In this document: positions 55,813 to 64,000 of the stretch, piece after piece | Position numbering within the stretch: position 1 is the stretch's first letter | Layout of the letters: the number at the start of each line of letters is the position of its first letter | From: Tessaracoccus lacteus | GTDB taxonomy: Bacteria; Actinomycetota; Actinomycetes; Propionibacteriales; Propionibacteriaceae | Length of the DNA: 64,000 nucleotides | Assembly: GCF_029917005.1 (NCBI RefSeq) | Contig: NZ_CP123967.1 | Coordinates: forward strand, 1,674,001 to 1,738,000 | Direction: 5' to 3' | The notes under the pieces: generated by a model | Told to the model about the DNA's origin: nothing | The model's database searches: none | Seen by the model: only the letters and a program-made list of their open reading frames with translations | Program-made: the position numbers and the translations under genes

Positions 55813-56696
55813 CAGACCTTCTCCTTGACGTTCTTGCCCAGCAGACCGGTCGGCTTGACGATCAGGATGAGGATGAGGATGGCGAAGACCACCCCGTCCT
55901 TGAACAGCGAGTAGCCGATGCTGCTGACCAGCGTCTCGGCGCCGCCGATGACATAGCCGCCGATCAGTGCGCCCGGGATGATGCCGATGCCGCCGAAGAC
56001 CGCGGCGACGAACGCCTTGAGTCCGGGGATGATGCCCATCAGGGGGTTGATCGAGTTGTAGTACACGCCGACGAGCACGCCTGCTGCGCCGGCCAAGGCG
56101 GAGCCGATCGCGAACGTGAAGGAGATCGTCCTGTCAACGCTGATGCCCATCAGCCTCGCTGCGTCGGGGTCCTGCGACACCGCCCGCATCGCCTTGCCCA
56201 TCTTCGTCTTCTTGACGATGAACTGCAGGGCGATCATCAGCACGACGGCCACCCCGATGATGATGACCTGCTGGTTGCGGATGATGACGCCGCCCACCGC
56301 GAAGGAGCCCGTCAGGTAGTCAGGCATCTCCGGGTAGGCGCGCGGGTCGGCGCCCACGAAGTACATCATCGTGTACTCGATCAGCAACGAGACGCCGATG
56401 GCGGTGATGAGCGCCGCGATGCGGGTGGAGTTGCGCAGCGGCCGGTAGGCGACGCGCTCGATGAGTACGCCGAGGATCGTGCAGATGATCATGGCCGCGA
56501 TCAGCGACTCGAAGAAGCCGAGGTGCAGATGTGTCATGCAGGCGTAGCCGACGTAGGCGCCGACCATGTACACGTCGCCGTGGGCGAAGTTGATCAGTTT
56601 GATGATGCCGTAGACCATCGTGTAGCCGAGCGCGATGAGCGCGTAGATACTGCCGAGCGACAGGCTGTTGATGAGCTGCTGCAGGAACTCTGTCAC
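55812..56696 (-). CDS. livH: Branched-chain amino acid permease LivH
   Basis: A 294-aa permease: MVYGIIKLINFAHGDVYMVGAY at the N-terminus and the EAA-like DPDAARLMGISVDRTIS. GTG 56696 has AAGGAGG at good spacing. A very stable hairpin separates it from the livJ gene. Confidence 0.95.
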   Translation of the reverse strand: MTEFLQQLINSLSLGSIYALIALGYTMVYGIIKLINFAHGDVYMVGAYVGYACMTHLHLGFFESLIAAMIICTILGVLIERVAYRPLRNSTRIAALITAIGVSLLIEYTMMYFVGADPRAYPEMPDYLTGSFAVGGVIIRNQQVIIIGVAVVLMIALQFIVKKTKMGKAMRAVSQDPDAARLMGISVDRTISFTFAIGSALAGAAGVLVGVYYNSINPLMGIIPGLKAFVAAVFGGIGIIPGALIGGYVIGGAETLVSSIGYSLFKDGVVFAILILILIVKPTGLLGKNVKEKV

Positions 56697-56716
56697 GGGC
56701 CACCTCCTTCTGGTGA

Positions 56717-56753
56717 CCCGACGCGGCCGGGGCGCTGCCCCGGCCGCGTCGGG
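56717..56753 (-). terminator. Strong intercistronic hairpin between livJ and livH
   Basis: A 17-bp perfect stem (56717-56733 with 56737-56753) and 3-nt loop. No T tract. It may partially stop transcription or protect the livJ mRNA, so the binding protein is made in excess. Confidence 0.75.
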
Positions 56754-56778
56754 CGTGGAATCGGACGAAGAGGAACGG

Positions 56779-57960
56779 TCAGCCGACCTTCTCGCTGGAG
56801 TCCTGCACGCCGTCCTTCAGACCGATCACGAGGATGGTCTTGACGGGGTTGTGGTGCTCGTCCATGTCGAACGTGCCGGTGACGCCGACGAAGCCCTTGG
56901 TCTCTGCCATGGCCTTCTGGACCGCGTCACCCGTCAGCTCGGAGGCGCGGGAGATGGCGTCCGCGACGAACTTGCCGACGTCGTAGCCCAGCGCGTTGAA
57001 CGCGCTCGGCTCGGCCCCCTTGGCCTCCTTGAACGCCTTGATGAAGTCCTGGACCGTCGGGTCCTCGTCGATCGACGAGTAGTGGTTGGTGAAGTAGACG
57101 TCGTTCAGCGCCGACGCGCCGGCCAGCTCCAGCAGCGTCGGGGAGTCGAAGCCATCGCCGCCGAGGAAGGGGGCGGTGATGCCGAGGTCACGGGCCTGCT
57201 TGATGATCAGGCCGGCCTCCGAGTAGTAGCCCGGCAGGTAGATGACGTCGAAGCTCTGTCCCTTGATGCGGGTGAGGATCGTGTTGAAGTCGGTGTCACC
57301 GGCGACGTACGCCTCGGAGGTGACGATCGTGCCGCCCTGATTCTCGAACTCGGTGGTGAAGGCGTCCGCGAGGCCCTTCGAGTAGTCGTTCGAGTTGTCC
57401 TTGATGATCACCGCGCTGCTGGCGCCGAGGTTCTCGGCCGCGAACTTCGCCATGATCGTGCCCTGGAACGAATCGTTGAAGCAGATGCGGAAGGCGTACT
57501 CCTGGACGGTCGACCCGTCCCAGGTGACGTCGTCGGCGGTGGCCGAACCCGAGACCACGGGAACACCGTTCTTGTTCGCGACCGGGATGATGGCCTTGAA
57601 GTTGCCGGAGGTGGCGGGTCCCATGCCGACGAGGACGTTGTCCTGCGTGAACAGCTTGTTCGCCAGGGTAGTGGCCTCGGCCGCGTCCGACTTGTTGTCG
57701 TACGAGATGATCTCGAGCTTCTTGCCGTTCACACCGCCGGCGGCGTTGATCTCGTCGATGGCCATCGTGATGCCGTCGACGGAGGCCTGTCCGTAGGTGG
57801 CGACTGCGCCGGAGAGCTCGTAGTTGACGCCCACCTTGATGGTGTCCCCGGTGACGGCCGAGCCGCCGGAGCCGCCCGGCTTGGCGGAACAGGCGGTCGT
57901 GGCGCCGACGGCTGCCACCGCGGCGGTGGCACCCAGCAGGGTTCGACGACGAAGGTTCAT
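56779..57960 (-). CDS. livJ: Branched-chain amino acid-binding lipoprotein LivJ
   Basis: A 393-aa periplasmic-type binding protein (Leu/Ile/Val family). The signal has RRRTLLG (residues 4-10), a Tat-like twin arginine, and a lipobox TTAC (Cys24). GVNYELSGAVATYGQASVDG and SGNFKAIIPVANKNGVPVVSGSA are typical of the family. First gene of the liv operon. Confidence 0.95.
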   Translation of the reverse strand: MNLRRRTLLGATAAVAAVGATTACSAKPGGSGGSAVTGDTIKVGVNYELSGAVATYGQASVDGITMAIDEINAAGGVNGKKLEIISYDNKSDAAEATTLANKLFTQDNVLVGMGPATSGNFKAIIPVANKNGVPVVSGSATADDVTWDGSTVQEYAFRICFNDSFQGTIMAKFAAENLGASSAVIIKDNSNDYSKGLADAFTTEFENQGGTIVTSEAYVAGDTDFNTILTRIKGQSFDVIYLPGYYSEAGLIIKQARDLGITAPFLGGDGFDSPTLLELAGASALNDVYFTNHYSSIDEDPTVQDFIKAFKEAKGAEPSAFNALGYDVGKFVADAISRASELTGDAVQKAMAETKGFVGVTGTFDMDEHHNPVKTILVIGLKDGVQDSSEKVG

Positions 57961-57980
57961 GGTTCTACTCCCGTTTCATG

Positions 57981-58009
57981 GCTCCAGGCGGCCCTTGGCC
58001 GCCGGGAGC
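57981..58009 (-). promoter_or_regulatory. Hairpin in the livJ leader
   Basis: GCTCC-A-GGCGGCC and GGCCGCC-G-GGAGC pair (12 bp, one mismatch) 20 nt upstream of livJ. It may control translation or mRNA half-life; no leader peptide is visible. Confidence 0.4.
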
Positions 58010-58091
58010 TGCAACATGATGGGGTCATTCAAGCACCTTCAGTGAGTGGCTTCGGTCCCCTCCACACATTGCGGCCCGTCTCCCACGCTGT

Positions 58092-58120
58092 TTGCAACCG
58101 TCAACGATTCGCGGTAGTAG
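58092..58120 (+). promoter_or_regulatory. Likely chloride-channel gene promoter
   Basis: TTGCAA (58092-58097), 17 nt, TAGTAG (58115-58120), about 22 nt before the ATG at 58143. Confidence 0.45.
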
Positions 58121-58142
58121 ACGTGCTCACGGGCGTGACGAC

Positions 58143-59519
58143 ATGGACGGCGTAGAGTCTCGCGCCGTGGCTGTGAAGTTCGGAGCATCATCGGATCCCT
58201 TCGCGTCCAGGCGTCAGCTGGTCGTGTTCACCGCGGCAGCCATCTGCGCCGCCATCGGCATCGGGCTCGTGGGTGGCGCCTTCCGGTGGGCGCTCGAGTG
58301 GGCTCAGCGCCGACTTGGCACCGGGCTGGCGTTGGCCCGCGACATGGGTCCGTTGGGGTTGGGCGCGCTGTGCGCGGCGGTGGCGCTACTGGCGATGGCC
58401 GGGCGGGCTCTGGCGATGGCCACGCCACGCGCGTCCGGTTCCGGGATCCAGGACGTCAAGGCGGTCTGGCTCGAGGAGGAGGAACTCCCCGGCCGCGCAG
58501 TGCTGCCGGCCCGCTTCGTGGGCGGCATCGCCGCCATCGGGTCCGGGCTGGTGCTGGGCCGGGAGGGGCCGAGCGTGCACATCGGCGCCACCATCGGCGC
58601 GGAGGTAGGTCGCTGGTTCCGGCTGGGCGAGTACGAACGCAAACTCCTCTACACGACGGTCGGAGGCGCGGGCCTGGCCGTCGCCTTCAACGCGCCGATC
58701 GGCGGCGCCCTGTTCACCATCGAGGAGATCACCCGCTCGTTCCGGGCCCGGGTCGTGCTGATCACGCTGGTCAGCACCTGCATCGCGGTGGCGACGTCGC
58801 ACTACCTGATCGCCGATGAGGCTGTCTTCCAGGTCGCCAGGCAGGTCACGCCGGATCCTGTGCAGCTGTGGGTGTTCATCCTGTTCGGCGGGCTGACCGC
58901 GCTGCTGGGCATGGGCTACAACTGGCTGAACATGGCGCTGCTGCGGTTCGCGGACCGGACGCGGATCCCCTCGCTTGCATGGGCGGCGATCGTCGGCGCG
59001 ATCGTCGGCGCGCTGCTGTACACCGATCCCCTGTACGGCGGCGGAGGGGAGGCTGCGGCGCAGTGGGTCATCGACGTGCCGGCCCCCGCTCTGGGCGGGC
59101 TGCTCCTGCTGATGGCCGTCCGCTTCGTGGCGGGACCTCTGTCGTACTCGACCAGGGCACCCGGCGGACTCTTTGCTCCGACGCTGGCGGTCGGCGCTGT
59201 CTGGGGCGTCGTGTTCCATGCCGTGGCCGCGCCGCTGGTGGGAGGCATCTCCCCCGCCACGTTCGCGGTGGTCGGCATGGCCGCCCTGTTCACGGCGACC
59301 GTCGGGTCGCCGCTCACGGGCATCGTCCTGATCCTGGAAATGACGGCGGCCACCTCGTTGACCACGCCCATGTTCCTGGCAGCGGCGGCCGCGATGTTCG
59401 CGGCCACCCTGCTGCCGGGACGTCCTATCTACGAGTCGCTGCGGCGCCGGATGCTGCAGCAGAATGCCCTGTGGGTCGAGGCATCGCGCGGGCGAAGGCG
59501 AACGCGACGCACCACATGA
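58143..59519 (+). CDS. CLC-type chloride channel/exchanger
   Basis: A 458-aa CLC protein with about eighteen helices. The ion-selectivity motifs are GSGIQD (98-103), GREGPSVHIG with the gating Glu (about 141), and GGLFAPTLAVGA. Exchange or channel mode cannot be assigned by sequence. ATG 58143 fits the promoter; GTG 58167 with TAGAGT 8 nt upstream is an alternative. The 3' end overlaps the heme A synthase gene by 95 nt in opposite direction. Confidence 0.9.
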   Translation: MDGVESRAVAVKFGASSDPFASRRQLVVFTAAAICAAIGIGLVGGAFRWALEWAQRRLGTGLALARDMGPLGLGALCAAVALLAMAGRALAMATPRASGSGIQDVKAVWLEEEELPGRAVLPARFVGGIAAIGSGLVLGREGPSVHIGATIGAEVGRWFRLGEYERKLLYTTVGGAGLAVAFNAPIGGALFTIEEITRSFRARVVLITLVSTCIAVATSHYLIADEAVFQVARQVTPDPVQLWVFILFGGLTALLGMGYNWLNMALLRFADRTRIPSLAWAAIVGAIVGALLYTDPLYGGGGEAAAQWVIDVPAPALGGLLLLMAVRFVAGPLSYSTRAPGGLFAPTLAVGAVWGVVFHAVAAPLVGGISPATFAVVGMAALFTATVGSPLTGIVLILEMTAATSLTTPMFLAAAAAMFAATLLPGRPIYESLRRRMLQQNALWVEASRGRRRTRRTT

Positions 59520-60366
59520 TCACGACGGCGGTCACGGAGTAACCGACGGCGATCGTCGCCTGGATGCCGTTGGTCTGGCCCGCGTCGATCCCCGCGCCGA
59601 GGATGATCATGCCGAGGCCGAGCTCGACAATGAGGGACACGACCAGTGCGAGGGCCAGCCCGCCCGCGCCGGCGCGACGGACCCGCTCGGCCAGAGCGAT
59701 GATCGCGCCGGCGGCGACGACGGCCATCGCCATGCGCAGGCCCTGCAGCGCCGGGGACCCGTCGATCTCGACCATGGTCCACAGCGGCCAGCTAAGGCAG
59801 CGCGTGAACGACCCTGTCCCCGTGGCGGTGGTGCCGGCGACGACGCTCCCCAGCAGGTGCATGACCACCAGCAACGCGAACGCGCCGCCCGCGAGGCGGC
59901 GGGTGGGCACGGCGTCGGCGAGCATCTCGCCCCTGCGCAACGCCAGGTAGGTGGTGGTGGTCAGCAGGAGTGCGACGAGCGCGAGGCCGAGGTCGAGCAG
60001 CCCGAGCAGCAGCGGCAGGGTGAACAGGATGATCATCATCCCGAAGACGGCGGAGCCGACGGCGCAACCGAGCGCGACCCACGGCAGGACGCGGACCCGG
60101 CCGTCGGGGTGTCTGCGGCCAAACCAGCCGGTCAGCCCGGTCAGGACGAGACCGGCGAAGGCGATCGCGCGGTGCACGAACTCGATGACCGGGTTCTCGA
60201 GCCAGCCGACTTGCAGCTGCGGGGCGATCTGATCGGGATAGCACGCCGGCCACGCAGGGCAGGTGGAACTCGAGTCGGTGGCGCACACCATCGAGCCGAG
60301 CAGGATCGTGACGAAGACCAGGCCCATGGCCCAGGCACTGAGCTTGGTCAGTCGGGAGTCGTTCAC
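59425..60366 (-). CDS. ctaA: Heme A synthase (COX15/CtaA)
   Basis: Oxidises the methyl group of heme O to give heme A for aa3-type oxidase. The 313-aa protein has about eight helices; the family CPAWPACYP Cys-containing loop (SSSTCPAWPACYPDQ), the FVHRAIAF His and other helical His residues are present. GTG 60366 has AAGGAGG 7 nt upstream. Overlaps the CLC gene 3' end. Confidence 0.9.
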   Translation of the reverse strand: MNDSRLTKLSAWAMGLVFVTILLGSMVCATDSSSTCPAWPACYPDQIAPQLQVGWLENPVIEFVHRAIAFAGLVLTGLTGWFGRRHPDGRVRVLPWVALGCAVGSAVFGMMIILFTLPLLLGLLDLGLALVALLLTTTTYLALRRGEMLADAVPTRRLAGGAFALLVVMHLLGSVVAGTTATGTGSFTRCLSWPLWTMVEIDGSPALQGLRMAMAVVAAGAIIALAERVRRAGAGGLALALVVSLIVELGLGMIILGAGIDAGQTNGIQATIAVGYSVTAVVIMWCVAFAFARAMPRPTGHSAAASGAAATRR

Positions 60367-60528
60367 TGAAAAACCTCCTTGGTCGAGAGCATCCAATCAG
60401 CCGCGCATCGCCCGTTTCCCCGAGGGTGGGATAACGCACAGACCACCCTGCCTGGTCTCACAAGCGACTCACAGCTTCGGCGGATGTAGTAGTCACATCG
60501 ACCTGACCCGAACCGGAAGCAGAAGACC

Positions 60529-61119
60529 GTGACCACCACCTCCCTCACCCTCATCGCAATCGATCTCGTGGCCGCCGCGATCCTCGTCTTCGGACTGTTC
60601 TTCCCCCGGCACCACCGACGTGACCTCGTCGTCGCGTTCCTCGGCGTCAACGTCGGCGTGCTCGCCGTCACGACCGTCCTCGGCTCCGCCGAGGTGGCGA
60701 TGGGAGTCGGGCTCGGCCTGTTCGGCGTCCTGTCGATCATCCGACTGCGGTCCTCCGAGATCAGCCAGCGGGAGGTGGCCTACTACTTCTCGGCCCTGGC
60801 GATCGGCCTGATCTCGGGTCTGCCCCACACCGACATCACGGTGCCGATCGTGCTGGTCGCCCTCATCCTGCTCGTGATGTTCGTCGCCGACCACCCCGGG
60901 TTGCTCGCGTCCGCCGGTTCCCAGACCATCCGCCTCGACCGCGCCATCACGGACCAGGCGGAGCTGAGGTCCGAGCTGGAGCAGCGCCTCGGCCTTGCCG
61001 TCACCGGCGTCACCGTGATCGAGGTCAACTTCGTCAACGAGACCACGCTGGTGGAGGCCCGCTACACCACGCGCCGCCGCGCCGCCAGCGGCTCGGCCCA
61101 GCTCCGGAAGGTCGCCTGA
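60529..61119 (+). CDS. DUF4956 family membrane protein
   Basis: A 196-aa protein with four transmembrane helices (about 5-24, 34-70, 82-100 and 105-122) and a soluble C-terminal part (about 125-196). DUF4956 proteins regularly pair with VTC-domain proteins; the next gene is one (1-nt overlap). A role as membrane anchor for the polymerase-fold protein is inferred. GTG 60529. Confidence 0.85.
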   Translation: MTTTSLTLIAIDLVAAAILVFGLFFPRHHRRDLVVAFLGVNVGVLAVTTVLGSAEVAMGVGLGLFGVLSIIRLRSSEISQREVAYYFSALAIGLISGLPHTDITVPIVLVALILLVMFVADHPGLLASAGSQTIRLDRAITDQAELRSELEQRLGLAVTGVTVIEVNFVNETTLVEARYTTRRRAASGSAQLRKVA

Positions 61120-61907
61120 TGTTCTCCCTCCCCCTCGCAACCTTCCCTGACGTGACGCTCGACGAGCTCAACGAGGACGCCGAGATGCTGACCCGCATCG
61201 ACCGCAAGTACGTGCTCGATCGCGACGGCGCGGACGCCTTCGTGCGGGCGTTGGATCCCCGGATGCGCGTCCTCGAAATTGACGGGCGTCGACAGAGCGC
61301 CTACGAGACCGTGTACTTCGACACACCTGACCTGCTCAGCTACCGGATGAGCGCGCAGTCGAGGCGAGTGAGGATCAAGGTCCGCACCCGAACCTACGTC
61401 GAGTCGCGCACCAGCTTCCTGGAGGTCAAGACCCGAGGCGGCAACGACGTGACGGTCAAGGACCGGATCGGCTACCAGTGGATCCGTCGCGGAGCGCTGT
61501 CGAAGGAGGGCCGCGCGTTCGCGTCGGACGCCTTCGACATGCTCGGCCAGCGCGCCGAGAGCGCCGACGACCTGCACGTCGCCATCACCACCCGCTACCG
61601 CCGCGCGACGCTGCTCGCCCCGGACGACGGCCGCATCACGATCGACACCGATCTCAACTGGATGCTGCCCGACGGGCGCAGCCTCGACCTCCCGGATCTC
61701 GTGATCGTCGAGACCAAGTCGCGGTCCGCAGCCACCGACGTCGACCGCCTCCTGTGGCGCGCGCGGTGCCGACCGCAGCCGGTCAGCAAGTTCGCCACCG
61801 GGCTCGCCGCGCTGCGGCCCGAACTCCCCCACAACCGCTGGGCGCGCCTCCTGCGCGGCCCGTTCACCCCCGACACCTCCAAGGAGCAGCTGTGCGCCGC
61901 CGTCTGA
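61119..61907 (+). CDS. VTC-domain polyphosphate-polymerase-fold protein
   Basis: A 262-aa protein of the VTC (vacuolar transporter chaperone) fold, whose yeast member makes polyphosphate from ATP. Basic ligand residues are RIDRKYVL (26-33), RVRIKVR (83-89), LEVKTR (101-106) and VETKSRS, as in the tunnel domain. Activity in bacteria is not established for this group. TGATG overlap with the DUF4956 gene, 16-nt overlap with the next gene. Confidence 0.85.
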   Translation: MFSLPLATFPDVTLDELNEDAEMLTRIDRKYVLDRDGADAFVRALDPRMRVLEIDGRRQSAYETVYFDTPDLLSYRMSAQSRRVRIKVRTRTYVESRTSFLEVKTRGGNDVTVKDRIGYQWIRRGALSKEGRAFASDAFDMLGQRAESADDLHVAITTRYRRATLLAPDDGRITIDTDLNWMLPDGRSLDLPDLVIVETKSRSAATDVDRLLWRARCRPQPVSKFATGLAALRPELPHNRWARLLRGPFTPDTSKEQLCAAV

Positions 61908-63727
61908 TCGCCTCCATCGCCGTCCTCGCCCTCGCCGGATCCATCTCCGGCTGCACCGCGGCCTCCGACGCCTCGTCGTCGTCGGCCTCGGGCGGCGGCA
62001 CCTCCTCCACCACGAACGCCGCGACCGTCGACACCACCCTGACGGCCGACGCCGTCGTCGCGGCCAACTCCGACCCGACGACCGTGAACGACGACGAGTG
62101 GTCCGCCGACGACGCCGCCGACATCACGCTGTCCGGCACCTCGGCCACCACGGAGGCCGACGGCGTCACCGCCGAGGACGGCACCGTCACGATCACCGCA
62201 GCGGGGGTCTACCGGCTGACCGGATCGCTGACCGGCGGCGTCGTCGTGGCCGCCGGGGAGGACGACCGGGTCGTCCTGATCCTCGACGGCGCGACGATCA
62301 CCAACGACGCCGGCCCGGCTATCTCCGTCACCTCGGCCGACGACGCCGCCATCTACCTCGCCGAGGGCAGCACCAACGCCGTCTCGGACGCCTCCGGCTA
62401 CGCCGACGACGCCGACGCCAACGCGGCCATCTGGTCCGACGCCGACCTGACCCTCAGCGGCACCGGATCGCTGAGTGTCGCCGGTAACGGCAACGACGGC
62501 ATCACCAGCAAGGACGACCTCGTCGTGCTCAGCGGCACCATTACCGTGACCGCCGCCGACGACGCCCTCGTCGGCAAGGACGCGCTCGTCGTCGAGGGGG
62601 GCACGCTGAGCCTGACCGTCGGCGGCGACGCCCTCAAGAGCGACAAGGACGACGACGAGACCAAGGGCTGGGTCTGGGTCCGGGGCGGCACGATCGACGC
62701 GACCGCCGGCGACGACGGGATCTCGGCGGCAACCGACGTCGTCGTCGAGGACGGCACCATCACCATCACCGCGGGCGGCGGGGCCGACCAGGCCTCTGAC
62801 GAGAACACCGCAAAGGGCCTCAACTCGGGCACCGTTACGATCGTCGCGGGCGGGACCATCGCCGTCGACGCAGCCGACGACGCCATCGGCTCCGACGGGT
62901 CGATCGGCATCACGGGCGGCGAGCTCAGCCTCTCGGCTGGCGACGACGGCGTGCACGCGGACCTGACCGCCCAGATCAGCGACGGCATCGTCACCGTGAC
63001 CAGGTCGGTGGAGGGCCTCGAGGGCAACGACATCCTCGTCAGCGGCGGGACCGTCGACATCACCTCCAGCGACGACGGCATCAACGGCTCCGGCGACGTC
63101 GGCACCACCGACACGAGCACGGACACCACCCAGCAGGGCATGGGTGGCGGAATGGACCAGGACACGGGCGAGACCGTGGAGATCGCCGGCGGGACCGTCA
63201 CGGTCAACGCCGACGGCGACGGCATCGACTCCAACGGGTCGCTGACGTTCAGCGGCGGCACGATCACCGTCTACGGGCCCACGAACAGCGGCAACGGCAC
63301 GTTCGACGCGAACGGCACGTTCCTGGTGACAGGAGGCACGATCATCGGCGTCGGCAGCACCGGCATGGCGCAGACCCCCGACGACTCGTCGACCCAGAAC
63401 TGGGTCGCGACCACCGCCGACATCGCGGCCGGCCAGCAGGTCGACGTCGTGGACTCCGACGGCACCACCGTCGCCAGCGTCACCTCGCCCAAGCAGGCGG
63501 GCATGGTGTTCTACTCGTCGGCCGACGTCGCCGACGGCGGCACCTACACCGTCAAGGTCGCGGGCACGGAGTCCGGGACGGTCACCGAGGGCGAGTCGAA
63601 CGTCGGCGGCGGCATGGGCAAGGGTGGAGGCACCGGCGGCGGTCAGCCGGGCGGAGACGGCGGCGGCCAGCGCGGCGGCGGCCAGGGTGGCCAGCAGCCC
63701 GGCGCCGCTCCCTCGACCGACAGCTGA
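61892..63727 (+). CDS. Carbohydrate-binding-domain beta-helix lipoprotein
   Basis: A 611-aa secreted lipoprotein. The signal ends in SISGC (Cys21), then a Ser/Thr linker (about 25-65), and a long repetitive domain (about 70-560) with recurring DDAxxx/GGTxxV strand units that suggest a parallel beta-helix; related proteins are annotated carbohydrate-binding (DUF4353). A Gly/Gln-rich C-terminal tail follows. GTG 61892 has AAGGAG at 5 nt. It is translationally coupled to the VTC gene. Function unknown; a surface-polymer role is inferred. Confidence 0.82.
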   Translation: MRRRLIASIAVLALAGSISGCTAASDASSSSASGGGTSSTTNAATVDTTLTADAVVAANSDPTTVNDDEWSADDAADITLSGTSATTEADGVTAEDGTVTITAAGVYRLTGSLTGGVVVAAGEDDRVVLILDGATITNDAGPAISVTSADDAAIYLAEGSTNAVSDASGYADDADANAAIWSDADLTLSGTGSLSVAGNGNDGITSKDDLVVLSGTITVTAADDALVGKDALVVEGGTLSLTVGGDALKSDKDDDETKGWVWVRGGTIDATAGDDGISAATDVVVEDGTITITAGGGADQASDENTAKGLNSGTVTIVAGGTIAVDAADDAIGSDGSIGITGGELSLSAGDDGVHADLTAQISDGIVTVTRSVEGLEGNDILVSGGTVDITSSDDGINGSGDVGTTDTSTDTTQQGMGGGMDQDTGETVEIAGGTVTVNADGDGIDSNGSLTFSGGTITVYGPTNSGNGTFDANGTFLVTGGTIIGVGSTGMAQTPDDSSTQNWVATTADIAAGQQVDVVDSDGTTVASVTSPKQAGMVFYSSADVADGGTYTVKVAGTESGTVTEGESNVGGGMGKGGGTGGGQPGGDGGGQRGGGQGGQQPGAAPSTDS

Positions 63728-63743
63728 CCCTCCCCCTCCCTGA

Positions 63744-63829
63744 CGCGATGAGCACGACACACTTGTCGTCGGGCGACACCGGCCTTGTGACCGTTCGCAC
63801 CGTCGATGAACAGGAGGATCTGCTCGTCG
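63744..63829 (+). repeat. Intergenic repeat, copy 2
   Basis: Begins 16 nt after the lipoprotein stop. First 28 nt are identical to the inverse complement of 44328-44355; the remainder aligns with indels and ends in a shared GGAGGAT-x-TGCTC segment. The terminal repeats are degenerate here. Confidence 0.7.
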
Positions 63830-63905
63830 ACCCTCTCCGCACGGAAGCTGCGTCCAGATTCCGCCAAGCCGAAACAGCGTCGGGGCGTCCAGCTACCGTC
63901 GTTCC

Positions 63906-64000
63906 ATGGCCACAGTTCAGCTCGTCACGTCGAAGCAGTCCGCATCCCAACTCGCCGACCTGCTGAACGGGGCGACGCGCCGAAAGCCGGTCGTGGTGGT
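63906..64000 (+). CDS. Unidentified gene, 3' end outside window
   Basis: Only 31 full codons are in the window (MATVQLVTSKQSASQL, then ADLLNGATRRKPVVVV). No family is recognised from so little. TACCGT lies exactly 6 nt before the ATG, and there is no Shine-Dalgarno, so a leaderless start is likely. Support is the start context only. Confidence 0.5.
   Translation, partial: MATVQLVTSKQSASQLADLLNGATRRKPVVV

Noticed and set aside
56701-56760. Riboswitch or T-box before the liv genes
   Set aside because: Only a simple GC hairpin is present; no specifier loop, T-box sequence or conserved riboswitch core.
61595-63760. Minus-strand frame of about 720 codons over the lipoprotein gene
   Set aside because: Mirror of the repetitive coding sequence; no start context, no domain.
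63748-63966. Small plus-strand frame (MSTTHLSS start) over repeat copy 2
   Set aside because: The MSTTHLSS start is shared only because the DNA repeat is shared; the rest differs completely from the antisense frame at copy 1.

Overview
The window is a high-GC actinobacterial chromosome segment, most likely from the Propionibacteriaceae. The signs are WhiB1, mycobacterial-type NucS, multifunctional 2-oxoglutarate decarboxylase (Kgd), a SigR/RsrA pair, 24-residue ribosomal protein bL37, DUF2550, DUF6104, and a methylmalonyl-CoA epimerase whose N-terminus closely resembles the Propionibacterium shermanii enzyme. Genes are tightly packed with many 4-nt stop/start overlaps. No stretch longer than about 200 nt lacks a gene. 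No rRNA, CRISPR array, prophage or insertion sequence was found. One tRNA, tRNA-Arg(CCG), is present.

Layout. 1-5.5 kb: a Nudix hydrolase cut by the window edge, a YbbN-like thioredoxin/TPR protein, phosphoglucomutase, a DUF2975-HTH pair behind a perfect palindrome, a bacterial PH-domain pair and methylmalonyl-CoA epimerase. 5.5-10.9 kb: a DivIVA-like coiled-coil protein with an AI-2E-type permease, then the nucS/zinc-protein/hydrolase operon, a lipoprotein cyclophilin and cobalamin adenosyltransferase. 10.9-29 kb, minus strand: lysA-hom-thrB, rho, rpmE, prfA-prmC-tsaC-wecA, an AtpI-like gene, atpZ-BEFHAGDC and a DUF2550 gene. This is the classical actinobacterial order (as in M. tuberculosis Rv1293-Rv1312), except that thrC is absent between hom and thrB. 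29-36.4 kb: tRNA-Arg, a GT87 mannosyltransferase-like protein, kgd, a DUF6104 gene, galK, a small membrane protein and whiB1.

36.4-46.4 kb follows another conserved block (whiB1, pdtaS, anti-sigma/sigR, yedK, aroA, rsgA, hisN). An AbiE-type toxin-antitoxin module with its own operator-like inverted repeat sits inside it. The sigR gene carries a textbook SigR promoter, so it is probably autoregulated. serA follows. 46.5-58 kb holds two ABC importers, for oligopeptides (five genes) and branched-chain amino acids (livJHMGF plus a CBS-ACT protein), and a FUSC-like membrane protein between them. 58-64 kb holds a CLC chloride transporter, heme A synthase, and a DUF4956 / VTC polyphosphate-polymerase-fold / beta-helix lipoprotein operon. 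That operon is the best candidate here for a poorly described system.

Cross-cutting signals. Several genes have a -10 hexamer exactly 6 nt before the start codon and no Shine-Dalgarno, which implies leaderless transcripts. An 87-nt intergenic repeat occurs twice, in opposite orientations, just after a stop codon each time.
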